64,000 bases of DNA from assembly GCA_034142505.1 (NCBI GenBank), contig JAWZDV010000062.1:141961-205960 (forward strand), in the 5' to 3' direction. The notes below the pieces were generated by a model. The model was not told the DNA's origin and did no database searches. It worked only from the letters and a program-made list of their open reading frames with translations. Below are positions 9,468 to 17,927 of the stretch, piece after piece (positions within the stretch are counted from its first letter, which is position 1; every line of letters starts with the position of its first letter). The stretch comes from Hungatella_A sp034142505 (GTDB taxonomy: Bacteria; Bacillota; Clostridia; Lachnospirales; Lachnospiraceae). The translations under genes were made by a program, and so were the position numbers.

Positions 9468-10325
9468 TTATGCCTGTTTCCGATCCGCCATATAGCGTTC
9501 CAGCATCTCGTTCCAGGCAGGAAGCTGTTCCATATCGGAGATTCGAAGCATGAAGTTGTCCAGAACGGAGTAAGTTGGCCGCATCAATGTCAGCTGATCT
9601 TCACCGGCATCTACCGGAACCACCTTCCCGTCATACCCGGACAGCCGGACCACCTCTTTGGCAAATTCATACCGGCTGCAGCTCCCCTGGCCTGTCACAT
9701 GGTACAGTCCGTCAGCCGCATGTTCCATCAGCTCGATCATCTTGTCCGCCAGTTCCACCGCTCCCGTGGGCGACGCTACCTGGTCCTTAGCGGCCCGGAT
9801 CTCCCGGCCCTCTTTAGCCATAGCCAGAATCTTCTGCATGTAACTGTTCCCGTCACCGAAGATCCACGAACTTCTCACAATAATATGCCGATTGCAGAAT
9901 TCCCTGACAAAATTCTCCCCGGCCAGCTTCGATTTTCCATAAACGCTCTGGGGATTCGGCGTGTCAAACTCTGTATACGGCGTCTCACCGCTGCCGCCAA
10001 ACACATCGTCCGTAGACAGCTGCACCAGCCGTGCCTTCATTTTCCTGGCCGCCACACTCAAGTTCCTGGCTCCTAACGCATTCACTTTATAAGCCAGCTC
10101 CACCTGTTCCTCGCAGGCCGCCACGTCCGTCATTCCCGCACAGTTAATAATATAATGGGGCCTGTTGATCCCGGCGTAATCCATCACGTCGTTTAAATTC
10201 GTCACGTCCACCGAATCCACATCCGTCAGCAGAATCTCCGCCCCCGTTTTCTTCAGTTCCCTGCTCATCTTCCGCCCCACGCGCCCATTCGCGCCACAGA
10301 CCCAGATTTTTTCCATACGATTCAT
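9468..10325 (-). CDS. SDR family sugar nucleotide reductase, RmlD-like (dTDP-4-dehydrorhamnose reductase family)
   Basis: A 285-residue NAD(P)-dependent reductase. The N-terminal WVCGANGRVGRKM is the glycine-rich Rossmann loop, STDDVFGG (about residues 105-112) contains the conserved Thr/Asp, and VYGKSKLAGE (about residues 128-137) is the YxxxK catalytic pair. This is the RmlD family, which reduces dTDP-4-keto-6-deoxysugars, but many family members have other substrates and no other rhamnose genes are nearby. The start at 10325 is chosen because AGGAGGTAAGAGG precedes it; the frame is open further upstream without such a site. Confidence 0.8.
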   Translation of the reverse strand: MNRMEKIWVCGANGRVGRKMSRELKKTGAEILLTDVDSVDVTNLNDVMDYAGINRPHYIINCAGMTDVAACEEQVELAYKVNALGARNLSVAARKMKARLVQLSTDDVFGGSGETPYTEFDTPNPQSVYGKSKLAGENFVREFCNRHIIVRSSWIFGDGNSYMQKILAMAKEGREIRAAKDQVASPTGAVELADKMIELMEHAADGLYHVTGQGSCSRYEFAKEVVRLSGYDGKVVPVDAGEDQLTLMRPTYSVLDNFMLRISDMEQLPAWNEMLERYMADRKQA

Positions 10326-10370
10326 CCTCTTACCTCCTGGTCTCAAAATTCGGAAAGTACTATTCTAACA

Positions 10371-10415
10371 CAAAAGGCAGCATGTGCGCAACTCCATCCG
10401 CCCATGCTGCCTTTA
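10371..10415 (-). terminator. Terminator hairpin of the Rpn gene, containing copy 1 of a 21-nt direct repeat
   Basis: AAAGGCAGCATG / CATGCTGCCTTT (10373-10384 and 10404-10415) forms a 12-bp stem downstream of the Rpn-type gene, with TTTTG following on the minus strand. Positions 10371-10391 are identical to 11543-11563. Confidence 0.7.
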
Positions 10416-10441
10416 TGGTATCCATGATCTAAATCACATAT

Positions 10442-11314
10442 TCAAATCTCATATTCCTGATACAATTCTTTCAGCAGTTTTGAATCCGAAGCCGCCTTAA
10501 CAATTAAATCTGACTTCCCTGTCTCTGCAAGTTTCAGAATCAGACGGCTGTAACGTGCTTCTTCTTCCGCTCTTCCTTCTGCTCTTCCTTCTGCTCTTCC
10601 TTCTGCTTTTCCTTCTAATCGGCCTTCCTCTTTTAACATCACTTTTTCTTCCCATGCCTGCATATACTTCACTCCAATCTCTTCGCTGGACTTAATTTCG
10701 AGGACATGCTCATGGATTTCCCTGATTCGCCGGCTCTTGCCGGCTTGTTCTGTCAGGGTATCTGATTTTTCTATATAACGGAGCAGCTCCACTAACTCAG
10801 CGTCCACCCCGTCGCCACAGCTTCCCCGGGTATTCAAAAATATCCGCGTCGCCCCGTCATCAAGCCTTAATCCCGGTACCTCCTCACACTGTTCATAAAA
10901 AGTATAACGGTAAAGGCCCCTGCCAAACAAATCAAAGGGTGATACCATAATCATGTAGCAGTCATTCAGCAGATTAAAATCGATCACTCCCGGCTCCAGT
11001 AAAGAACTGTCCAGCAGAGCCTGATAATACCGGCTCCGTTTCGGAAGATTACCCGTGTTGGTTTTCTGAGATTCCACATTGTATATGCTTGCCTCTTCAT
11101 CCACCGCGTATACATCAATACGAATCGACCGGAGCATCGGAGAAGTCCGCACTTCCTTTTCCGCTTGTGGCGCTTCCAGCACCTTGATTTCCGTCCCCAG
11201 AATAATCTCCAGAACATTTTTGCAGATTACCGGATCTTCCATCGCTTCCGCAAATAAAAAGCGGTCCATCAAATCCAAGTCCTTTAATGGTTTCATCATT
11301 CTTTTTTCCGTCAT
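10442..11314 (-). CDS. Rpn family recombination-promoting nuclease / PD-(D/E)XK transposase-like protein
   Basis: A 290-residue protein of the family often labelled Rpn or PD-(D/E)XK family transposase. KDLDLMDRFLFAEAMEDP near the N-terminus and the catalytic pattern Asp67 in RIDVYAVDEE with Glu81-Ser-Gln83 fit the PD-(D/E)XK nuclease core. Residues 225-245 contain the repeats GRAEGRAEGRAE, encoded by a 12-bp tandem repeat. E. coli Rpn proteins stimulate RecA-independent recombination; the biological role in Firmicutes is unclear and related defence roles have been proposed. The gene stands alone between two near-identical terminator hairpins. Confidence 0.85.
   Translation of the reverse strand: MTEKRMMKPLKDLDLMDRFLFAEAMEDPVICKNVLEIILGTEIKVLEAPQAEKEVRTSPMLRSIRIDVYAVDEEASIYNVESQKTNTGNLPKRSRYYQALLDSSLLEPGVIDFNLLNDCYMIMVSPFDLFGRGLYRYTFYEQCEEVPGLRLDDGATRIFLNTRGSCGDGVDAELVELLRYIEKSDTLTEQAGKSRRIREIHEHVLEIKSSEEIGVKYMQAWEEKVMLKEEGRLEGKAEGRAEGRAEGRAEEEARYSRLILKLAETGKSDLIVKAASDSKLLKELYQEYEI
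10569..10616. repeat. 12-bp tandem repeat inside the Rpn gene
   Basis: Four head-to-tail copies of GCTCTTCCTTCT (the last with one change) encode the charged linker GRAEGRAEGRAEGK. Copy number can vary in phase without disrupting the frame. Confidence 0.9.
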
Positions 11315-11609
11315 GTATCTCTCCTTTTATTATAAACTTGTCTTCTGTCCGTATCAAGATAAATTTATACGTTTCCCATAGATATCACATCGCTTTCTTA
11401 TATTTACTCAGGTTATAATGATGAAAATTTGACCGAAACGGTCCGCCACGGCACTCGCCATAGAATTTCTGCAGAGAAAATTCTGCTTCGATTGTTATCA
11501 GTGTATCACAGGCTGCTTGATTCTGCAATCATTTTATGAGTGCAAAAGGCAGCATGTGCGCAAACAGAACTGCACATGCTGCCTAACTTATTTCTCAAAA
11601 CAAAATATT
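11315..11609. other. Intergenic region between Rpn gene and LRR/SLH gene
   Basis: About 295 bp. It holds the Rpn upstream region and the LRR/SLH terminator (11543-11584). An imperfect inverted repeat around 11460-11490 is the only other structure seen. Confidence 0.4.
11543..11584 (-). terminator. Terminator of the LRR/SLH gene, containing copy 2 of the 21-nt direct repeat
   Basis: AGGCAGCATGTG / CACATGCTGCCT (11547-11558 and 11573-11584) is a perfect 12-bp stem 26 bp beyond the LRR/SLH stop, followed by TTTTGC on the minus strand. Confidence 0.8.
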
Positions 11610-14600
11610 TTATGATTCTTTCCTTGCCCCGTCCGGTCCGATCTCATAGCCGTCGATCTTGGTATCGGCTGCCATCGTTCCGTCCACATAAAAGTAATAC
11701 CATTTGCCGCCAATCTGCTTCCAGCCGGTGACGGGTTTGCCTCCCTGGTAATACTGCCAGCGGCCGGTGGCGTTTTGCGTCCAGCCCTGGGCGGTGGCGG
11801 GGTCCAGGACGATCTCCACAAACCGGCGCAGGATCGCGGCGGTCTCGGCACGGGTGGCATTGTCCCTGGGTTTGAAACGGTGTTCCCCTTTGCCGTTCAT
11901 GATACCTGCCTGCTGCATGGCTGTTACCGCATCCGTTGAACCGCCGGCAATCTGGTCTGCGTCTGTGTAATTTTCCGCTTCACGGACCACCGGAAGTTTA
12001 TAGGACAGTTTTTTGGCATATAGATATATGATTGACGCCATCTGCTGCCGGGTGACTGCCGCGTCGGGGCTAAAGGTATTTTCCCCGGTACCGTTTATGA
12101 TGCCATTGGAAACCGCCCATTCCACAAAAGGAGCGTAGTCAGCGTTGGCCGCAACATCGGTAAACCGGCCGGAGGAAGGGAAGGCGGCGGGATCAATTCC
12201 TGCCAGCCTGCCAAGAGCCGTCACGAACGTTCCGCGTGTAATGGAGGTATCCGGACTAAAGGTGGTTTGACCGGTACCGGATAGCAGGCCCCGGCTCACC
12301 GCAAAGTCAATATCGTCCTTTGCCCAATGACTTGTGATATCAGCAAAGGCCGGAGCAGGCTTACAGCCCACACCGTATATGCTGAAATGCTCCGCCTCGA
12401 AAATCACCGCCTTTTGGTCTGGATCGTAGGTGGATTTTGTCAGCCAGTGAACCGTTCCGGCATCGTCCACATAAACGGCATACAGGTTCCCGGTTTCTTC
12501 CCCCTCGTTCGGAGAGTAGGGAAGTTTGACCGTGATGGTCTTGCCACTCAAGGTGGCGGCGGGTACTTCCACCCCGCTTTCCAGATAGATCATGGCGACG
12601 TCGTACACCGGGCGGATGCCCACCGCGTCCTGGGCCGCCCCGGTAAGTTCCAGCTGCTTCTCCGCCCGGAGAACAATATGGCTGCCCTCCGAATTGATAT
12701 CGAGCTGTTTTAAGGTATCCTGGGTAAAACTGTATGAAACCATGTCGTCTGTCGTCAAGTCAAACCGGGTGACTTGTTCTCCCACCAGCATATCCAGCGT
12801 AGGCGCCGGAATGGTGACGTTAAGGACCGACTGCCCGGCGGTAGTATTTACCGGGACGGAAACGGCAATACCGCTTCCCGTACTGCCATTACGCTGGGCG
12901 TTCTGCTTTGCAGCGGATAGGGCGGCGGATATCACATCCCCCTGCACGGTTACGCCGCCGTTCTGGTCCGGCGTCAAAGGTTCCGTTGTCCCTGTCGCTG
13001 GAATTTGCGGAGGGGCCTGGGTCTGCGTAGTCACGCCGGAACCGCTGTCTCCTCCGGAAGAGCCGGAATGATCGTTGCCGCCAGTGGAACTGCTTCCACC
13101 CGAATCTGCCGTCCGCGTAATCGTGATAGTATAGGCCAGCTTAGAATCATCCATGGCAGTGACCGTAACTGTAAAGGTATTGCTGCCCACAGCCAGCGGC
13201 TTCTCTCCTGTGTCCCCGGAAACCGTAGATCCTCTATCCGCCGCCGTGGCGGTGATGATAACGCTGGAAATCTCATACCCCACCGATGCAGTGTAATCGG
13301 TTGTGGCCGGTTGAAAGGCCGGGTTCATGGCCACGCCGCCCAGCGACAAACTGGAAAGGGTGGCATCCGAACTGATGTAACGGATTGCGGTGATGATGCC
13401 TTCCTTGCTGGCAGTGGCACTACTGGTCTCTCCTTTTGAGAGTGTTACAAAAAATGTAAAGCTTCCGTTGACACCATCCGCATTTCCCACATCCCCGGCG
13501 GTGGCCCCGATGAATCTGCTGATTGTGATGCTGCCCGCCGCTACCATAATGCCGGTGCCGCTCATGCCAGGCAGATTGTTGATCTGCTGGGCCAGGGCCG
13601 CCTTTAGTTCGTCCTGTGTCCCTGCGTCGGCCTGGACCACGGTGTATGCGCCGCTCTCAATGGCGGACTTGGCCGCCGCGACCGCCTGGACGTTAGTCTG
13701 GCCGGTGTAAGCGGTGGCAGTGATGACGCCATCTCTGCTGCCGGTGGTGTCACTGGCAGCTCCTTTGGAGAGTTCCACAGTGAAAGAAAAGTTGCCGTTG
13801 GTGCCGTCCGGGTCGTCCGCGTTTCCTGCGGTGGCTGCGGTGAAGCTGCTGATAGTAATCTTGTCTGCCGTCACAGAAATACCGGTGGCACTCATGCCGG
13901 ACAAGGCGTTGAGCTGCTGGGCAAGGGCTGTCTTGAGGGCGTCCTCCGTCCCAGCGTCGGCCTGGGCCACGGTGTAGATGCCGCCCTCAATGGCGGACTT
14001 GGCCGCCGCGACTGCCTGGACGTTAGTCTGGCCGGAAAAGCCCGCGGCGGTGATGGTGCCGGTCTTGCTATCAGTGGTGCCGGAGGCCGCTCCCTTGGAA
14101 AGTGTCACGGTGAAGGAAAATCCGCCATTGGTGCCGTCCGGGTCGTCCGCGTTTCCTGCGATGGCGGCGGTGAAGCTGCTGATAGTAATCTTGTCTGCCG
14201 TCACGGAAATACCGGTGGCACTCATGCCGGACAGGGCGTTGATCTGCTGGGCAAGGGCCGTTTTTAGGGTGTCCTCCGTTCCAGCGTCGGCCTGGGCCAC
14301 GGTGTAGGCGCCGCTCTCAATGGCGGACTTGGCCGCCGCGACTGCCTGGACGTTAGTCTGACCGGAAAAGCCCGCGGCGGTGATGGTGCCGGTCTTGCTA
14401 TCAGTGGTGCCGGAGGCCGCTCCCTTGGAAAGTGTCACGGTGAAGGAAAATCCGCCATTGGTGCCGTCCGGGTCGTCCGCGTTTCCTGCGGTGGCTGCGG
14501 TGAAGCTGCTGATCGTAATCTTGTCTGCCGTCACGGAAATACCGGTGGCACTCATGCCGGACAAGGCGTTGATCTGCTGGGCAAGGGCTGTCTTTAGGGC

Positions 14601-16937
14601 GTCCTCCGTTCCAGCGTCGGCCTGGGCCAAGGTGTAGCTGCCGCCCGCAATAGCTGTCTTGGCCGCCGCAACCGCCTGGGCGTCTAACATTGCCTGATTT
14701 TCAAATATCGGCGCAATAGTGATTTTGCCGTCCAGTGTGAACGCCACCGGGTTTTTAGTGGCATCTCCAAGGGTTGTACCGCTGGCGGCCCACTCCTTAA
14801 AGGTATAGCCGTTGTTGAGAGCAGCTTCCAAAATGATGGACTTTGTGTTGTGAGTATAACTGTTCAGCTTCGTCGTTCCGCCCTCTGCGCTACTCACTGT
14901 AAGTTCTAAAGTGTCCGACAACTTAAACAAAGCAAGTGGATTATCGGAGCATTTCAGAGAAGTCATATTTGTCAAGCTGGACACATCCAGTTCCGTCAGC
15001 TCGTTACTCCCGCAGTCCAGAGTTTTAAGCTCTGTCAGAGTGGATACATCCAACGTCGTCAGTTTGTTATTGTAACAGTCCAGAGAGGTCAGCTTTGTCA
15101 GGCTGTCCAGCCCCGGCAGCTCTGGCAGTTGGTTGAATCTGCAGTTCAGAGAAGTCAGCTTTGTCAGGTTGCCTAACCCCGACAGCGTCGTCAGCTTGTT
15201 ATTGTTGCAATACAGAGAGGTCAGGTCTGTCAGATTTCCCAGCCCTGGCAGCTCCGGCAGCCCGTTGTGATTGCAGTGCAGAGAGGTCAGCTTTGTCAGG
15301 TTGCCTAACCCCGTCAGCGTCGTCAGCTTGTTGTTATCACAGTACAGAGCTGTCAGGTTTGTCAAGTTACCCAGCCCCGGCAGCTCTGGCAGTTGGTTGA
15401 TTCTGCAGCTCAGAGAGGTCAGCTTTGTCAAGCTGTCCAGCCCCGGCAGTTCCGTCAGCTTGTTCGTCTCGCAATTCAAAGAGGTCAGCTTTGTCAGACT
15501 GCCCAGCTCCGGCAGTTCTGGCAGTTTATTTAATCCGCAGTCCAGTTTGATCAACTCTGCCAGGTCTCCCAGTCCAGTCAGCCCAGTCAGGTCATTATTA
15601 CGACATAGCAGCTGAACCAGGTTTGTCAACCTCGATACATCCAGAATACCCGTTAGATTTTTAGAACTTACGTTTATGGAAGTGATTCTCTTCGGGTTTG
15701 CATCGTTCCAGCCCGCAAAATTCCAGCTCGTCGGTTCGTCTTTCGTGGCGGACAGCCCATTATTCGCAATCATGGCGTTAATTGCCGCCACGTCGCCGTC
15801 GTGATAGCCGTCTCCATTGGTATCGTTCGGGTCTGTCCCGGCGCGGGTTCCCCACCCATACCGCACTTCAATTTCGGGCAGGACCGTGTCCCCGGCCAGC
15901 GTGTACCCCTCCGGCAGAACCGGCTGGAAATAATAACTGCAAGGCGTTTCCCGCCCTTCCTCGTAGGTGGCGGGGGTGTCGTTTTCGCCAGTTGGCTCCC
16001 ACGTCACGCCGGTTATGGTGATCGCCTCCGCGGCGGATTCGATGCCGTCAGCCACAGAGTAGCCGGACGCGCCCAGCGTGGCGGGCAGGGTCAGACTTTC
16101 CAGTTTCGTCCCGGCCTTGACCGTTTGGTTTTTCACTGCTTCGTCCAATTCGTCAAAGGACGTAACGATCATATCTTCTATAGTGTCAGGCTGCACGAGT
16201 TCCGGCTTGGTTTCCTCCAGCACAGGAAGATTGTTCCCGCCCGTGAAGTTCCCATTGGTGGTATTTCCAGTACCGCCGTCATTCATCGGTTTGTCACATT
16301 CGGCGCAGACATATTTGCAGGGCTGGCCCTCCACGGCCTCTGTGTACCCACAGCTTTCATCATGCTCCCCCTGCTCATGAGGGCAGTCCAGTTCGTAACA
16401 GTCCGTGGTATGAACATGATCCGCATCGTAGTTAGTCGCCGTCATATTCCCTGCCTCAATGTAACCGCAAATCAATTCGTCCGTGCAGCAGTCTGCCGTA
16501 TGTTCATGCCCGCATGGATGGCCCGGCTTGGCCTCTTGATACCCACATTCGGCGGTATGTGCCTGGTGGTGTTCACATAAGCCGGTGTCCGCTTCCGTAG
16601 CGAAAGCCATTGATGGCATAAACGTAAACACCATACAGACGGACAGCGCCACTGCTGCCGCCCGGGCCGTGGGACGATGCGATGACCGGAATGTTCCCGG
16701 CTCCGGCAACGGCGTACTTCGGCGCTCTGCCTGACCTTGCAGGAAACCACTCCGCCATTTGGCAAATGCTTCCATAATTGGTCCTCCGCTCTTCCGAATC
16801 CGGCAGGACCAGCTCACCGGCCGCTTCGCCAGGGCGGTTCCACCAAACAGCAGGACCAAAGCAATCAGGGCGAAGGGCTTCAGCCACCCGTGCTCCTTTC
16901 CTGTTTTGATGATACCGCGTACCATTTTGTCAAACAT
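11610..16937 (-). CDS. Giant surface protein: Cys-rich, dockerin-like, LRR, 110-aa tandem repeats, cadherin-like, SLH and cell-wall-binding domains
   Basis: A 1775-residue exported protein, probably an adhesin. Order: hydrophobic segment (21-37); signal-peptide-like segment ending AFA-TE (92-113); Cys/His-rich region with HT..CGY units (117-216); a dockerin/EF-hand-like DTNGDGYHDGD (about 370); 9-10 leucine-rich repeats of about 23 residues (430-670); an InlB-B-repeat-like domain (about 690-745); four 110-residue repeats (750-1190); a cadherin-like beta-sandwich (1190-1275); Ser/Gly linker; a beta-rich domain; three SLH domains (1529-1716); and a terminal GWKQIGGKWYYF wall-binding repeat. SLH domains normally bind pyruvylated wall polymer. 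GGAGG sites precede both ATG 16937 and in-frame ATG 16775, so the mature start is ambiguous. It is divergent from a response regulator that may control it. Confidence 0.88.
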   Translation of the reverse strand: MFDKMVRGIIKTGKEHGWLKPFALIALVLLFGGTALAKRPVSWSCRIRKSGGPIMEAFAKWRSGFLQGQAERRSTPLPEPGTFRSSHRPTARAAAVALSVCMVFTFMPSMAFATEADTGLCEHHQAHTAECGYQEAKPGHPCGHEHTADCCTDELICGYIEAGNMTATNYDADHVHTTDCYELDCPHEQGEHDESCGYTEAVEGQPCKYVCAECDKPMNDGGTGNTTNGNFTGGNNLPVLEETKPELVQPDTIEDMIVTSFDELDEAVKNQTVKAGTKLESLTLPATLGASGYSVADGIESAAEAITITGVTWEPTGENDTPATYEEGRETPCSYYFQPVLPEGYTLAGDTVLPEIEVRYGWGTRAGTDPNDTNGDGYHDGDVAAINAMIANNGLSATKDEPTSWNFAGWNDANPKRITSINVSSKNLTGILDVSRLTNLVQLLCRNNDLTGLTGLGDLAELIKLDCGLNKLPELPELGSLTKLTSLNCETNKLTELPGLDSLTKLTSLSCRINQLPELPGLGNLTNLTALYCDNNKLTTLTGLGNLTKLTSLHCNHNGLPELPGLGNLTDLTSLYCNNNKLTTLSGLGNLTKLTSLNCRFNQLPELPGLDSLTKLTSLDCYNNKLTTLDVSTLTELKTLDCGSNELTELDVSSLTNMTSLKCSDNPLALFKLSDTLELTVSSAEGGTTKLNSYTHNTKSIILEAALNNGYTFKEWAASGTTLGDATKNPVAFTLDGKITIAPIFENQAMLDAQAVAAAKTAIAGGSYTLAQADAGTEDALKTALAQQINALSGMSATGISVTADKITISSFTAATAGNADDPDGTNGGFSFTVTLSKGAASGTTDSKTGTITAAGFSGQTNVQAVAAAKSAIESGAYTVAQADAGTEDTLKTALAQQINALSGMSATGISVTADKITISSFTAAIAGNADDPDGTNGGFSFTVTLSKGAASGTTDSKTGTITAAGFSGQTNVQAVAAAKSAIEGGIYTVAQADAGTEDALKTALAQQLNALSGMSATGISVTADKITISSFTAATAGNADDPDGTNGNFSFTVELSKGAASDTTGSRDGVITATAYTGQTNVQAVAAAKSAIESGAYTVVQADAGTQDELKAALAQQINNLPGMSGTGIMVAAGSITISRFIGATAGDVGNADGVNGSFTFFVTLSKGETSSATASKEGIITAIRYISSDATLSSLSLGGVAMNPAFQPATTDYTASVGYEISSVIITATAADRGSTVSGDTGEKPLAVGSNTFTVTVTAMDDSKLAYTITITRTADSGGSSSTGGNDHSGSSGGDSGSGVTTQTQAPPQIPATGTTEPLTPDQNGGVTVQGDVISAALSAAKQNAQRNGSTGSGIAVSVPVNTTAGQSVLNVTIPAPTLDMLVGEQVTRFDLTTDDMVSYSFTQDTLKQLDINSEGSHIVLRAEKQLELTGAAQDAVGIRPVYDVAMIYLESGVEVPAATLSGKTITVKLPYSPNEGEETGNLYAVYVDDAGTVHWLTKSTYDPDQKAVIFEAEHFSIYGVGCKPAPAFADITSHWAKDDIDFAVSRGLLSGTGQTTFSPDTSITRGTFVTALGRLAGIDPAAFPSSGRFTDVAANADYAPFVEWAVSNGIINGTGENTFSPDAAVTRQQMASIIYLYAKKLSYKLPVVREAENYTDADQIAGGSTDAVTAMQQAGIMNGKGEHRFKPRDNATRAETAAILRRFVEIVLDPATAQGWTQNATGRWQYYQGGKPVTGWKQIGGKWYYFYVDGTMAADTKIDGYEIGPDGARKES
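13361..14690 (-). repeat. Four tandem 330-bp repeats inside the surface protein gene
   Basis: The motif TGGCGGACTT recurs at 13661, 13991 and 14321, with a diverged copy at 14651: a period of exactly 330 bp (110 residues). The central copies are nearly identical at DNA level while the outermost two have diverged, the usual result of expansion by unequal recombination. Each unit has a helical start (AVAAAKSAIE) and a beta-rich end (FSFTVTLSKGAAS). Confidence 0.93.
14920..15650 (-). repeat. Leucine-rich-repeat coding region with 69-bp period
   Basis: Repeated units of the form LTSLxCxxNxLxELPGLGNLTK occur about every 23 residues. The Cys at the consensus Asn-ladder neighbour position (LYCNNNKL, LNCRFNQL, LDCYNNKL) is kept in nearly all units. 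Confidence 0.85.
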
Positions 16938-17184
16938 AACATTTTCCTCCTTTGCGCTGGCCAGCGGCATGAGGTATTCCACAGCCAGCAGTTGTCTTTT
17001 CTTTTCCGTGCGATAACAGCTGGAACACTTGATGAAATCATTATAATCGAACCTGGCTAAAAAATGAGGTCTCAGCAAAAATGTTACCTGCCGTTAGCTT
17101 TCGAAAGAAAAATGGCGGAAATTTTATGCTATACTATACAAAAGAAAGACAGATGGAAGATGAAATAAACAGGAGAGAACCAAT
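16938..17184. promoter_or_regulatory. Divergent control region between surface protein and response regulator
   Basis: A 247-bp interval. The minus-strand frame stays open to 17078 but the upstream codons have no ribosome binding site. CTTTCGAAAG (17098-17107) is a perfect 10-bp palindrome and TATACT near 17129 is a possible -10 for the response regulator gene. Confidence 0.4.
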
Positions 17185-17859
17185 ATGAGTAAGGTATTGA
17201 TCGTAGATGACGACAAACATGTGTTGAAAGATAACGAGGAATATTTTCAAACGCTGGGGTATGAGACGATCTGCGTGGAAACAGCCGGGGCCGCGGAGGA
17301 AATCATAAACTCCGCCGCACTGGACTGCGTGATTCTGGACATTGACCTCCCGGACGGAAACGGGTTTGATCTGTGCGCCCGTGTCCGGGAAAAGACCGGA
17401 CTGCCGATTGTGTTCCTCTCCGGGTATACGGAGGAACAGAGCCGGGTAAAGGGGCTTTCCATCGGTGGTGACGATTATGTGTGCAAGCCGTACAGCTTAC
17501 AGGAACTGGAACTTCGGGTGCGGGCACGCATTCGGGCCGGGCAGAATGCCATTCCACCGAGGCCGCTTCAATACGGCTCCCTCCGCATTGACCCCGGCAG
17601 CCGCGTCGTGAGTTACGGGGAACGATCCGTCGATTTTTCCACTTTTGAATTTGATGTGCTGTATTTTCTTGCCAGGCATCCGAAAGAGGTGTTCTCCTAT
17701 GAGCAGATTTACAATCAAATCTGGAAATCGCCCCTCAACAAGGGGATTAAATCCCTCCAGGTTATCATTGTCCGCATCCGTCAAAAACTTTTAGAACTCT
17801 GCCCCGATCATGACTATATCCAGACCGTCCGGCGCAAGGGATATCTATTCGTGCCGTAA
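17185..17859 (+). CDS. OmpR/PhoB-type response regulator
   Basis: A 224-residue two-component regulator. The receiver domain (1-115) has the acidic pocket DDD at 8-10, phospho-acceptor Asp52 in ILDIDLPDG and Lys101; the C-terminal half (125-224) is a winged-helix DNA-binding domain with STFEFDVLYFLARHP and IQTVRRKGYLFVP. GGAGAG precedes the ATG. Its likely kinase is at 19934 on the same strand, but a minus-strand surface gene lies between them. The pair probably controls the two flanking surface proteins; this is inferred from position. Confidence 0.92.
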   Translation: MSKVLIVDDDKHVLKDNEEYFQTLGYETICVETAGAAEEIINSAALDCVILDIDLPDGNGFDLCARVREKTGLPIVFLSGYTEEQSRVKGLSIGGDDYVCKPYSLQELELRVRARIRAGQNAIPPRPLQYGSLRIDPGSRVVSYGERSVDFSTFEFDVLYFLARHPKEVFSYEQIYNQIWKSPLNKGIKSLQVIIVRIRQKLLELCPDHDYIQTVRRKGYLFVP

Positions 17860-17882
17860 ATAGTGACTGCTTTTCCTGCACA

Positions 17883-17924
17883 AAAACATCGGCTGGCACT
17901 GGGAGGTGGCAGCCGATGTTTTTT
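17883..17924. terminator. Bidirectional terminator between response regulator and surface protein
   Basis: AACATCGGCTG / CAGCCGATGTT with flanking A and T tracts on both sides sits between two convergent stops at 17859 and 17928, so it can serve both genes. Confidence 0.9.
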
Positions 17925-17927
17925 GGT

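Noticed and set aside
13390..14637. Series of plus-strand open frames with similar Val/Ala/Ser-rich products
   Set aside because: They lie opposite the 330-bp repeats of the surface protein and repeat with the same period; they are antisense shadows.
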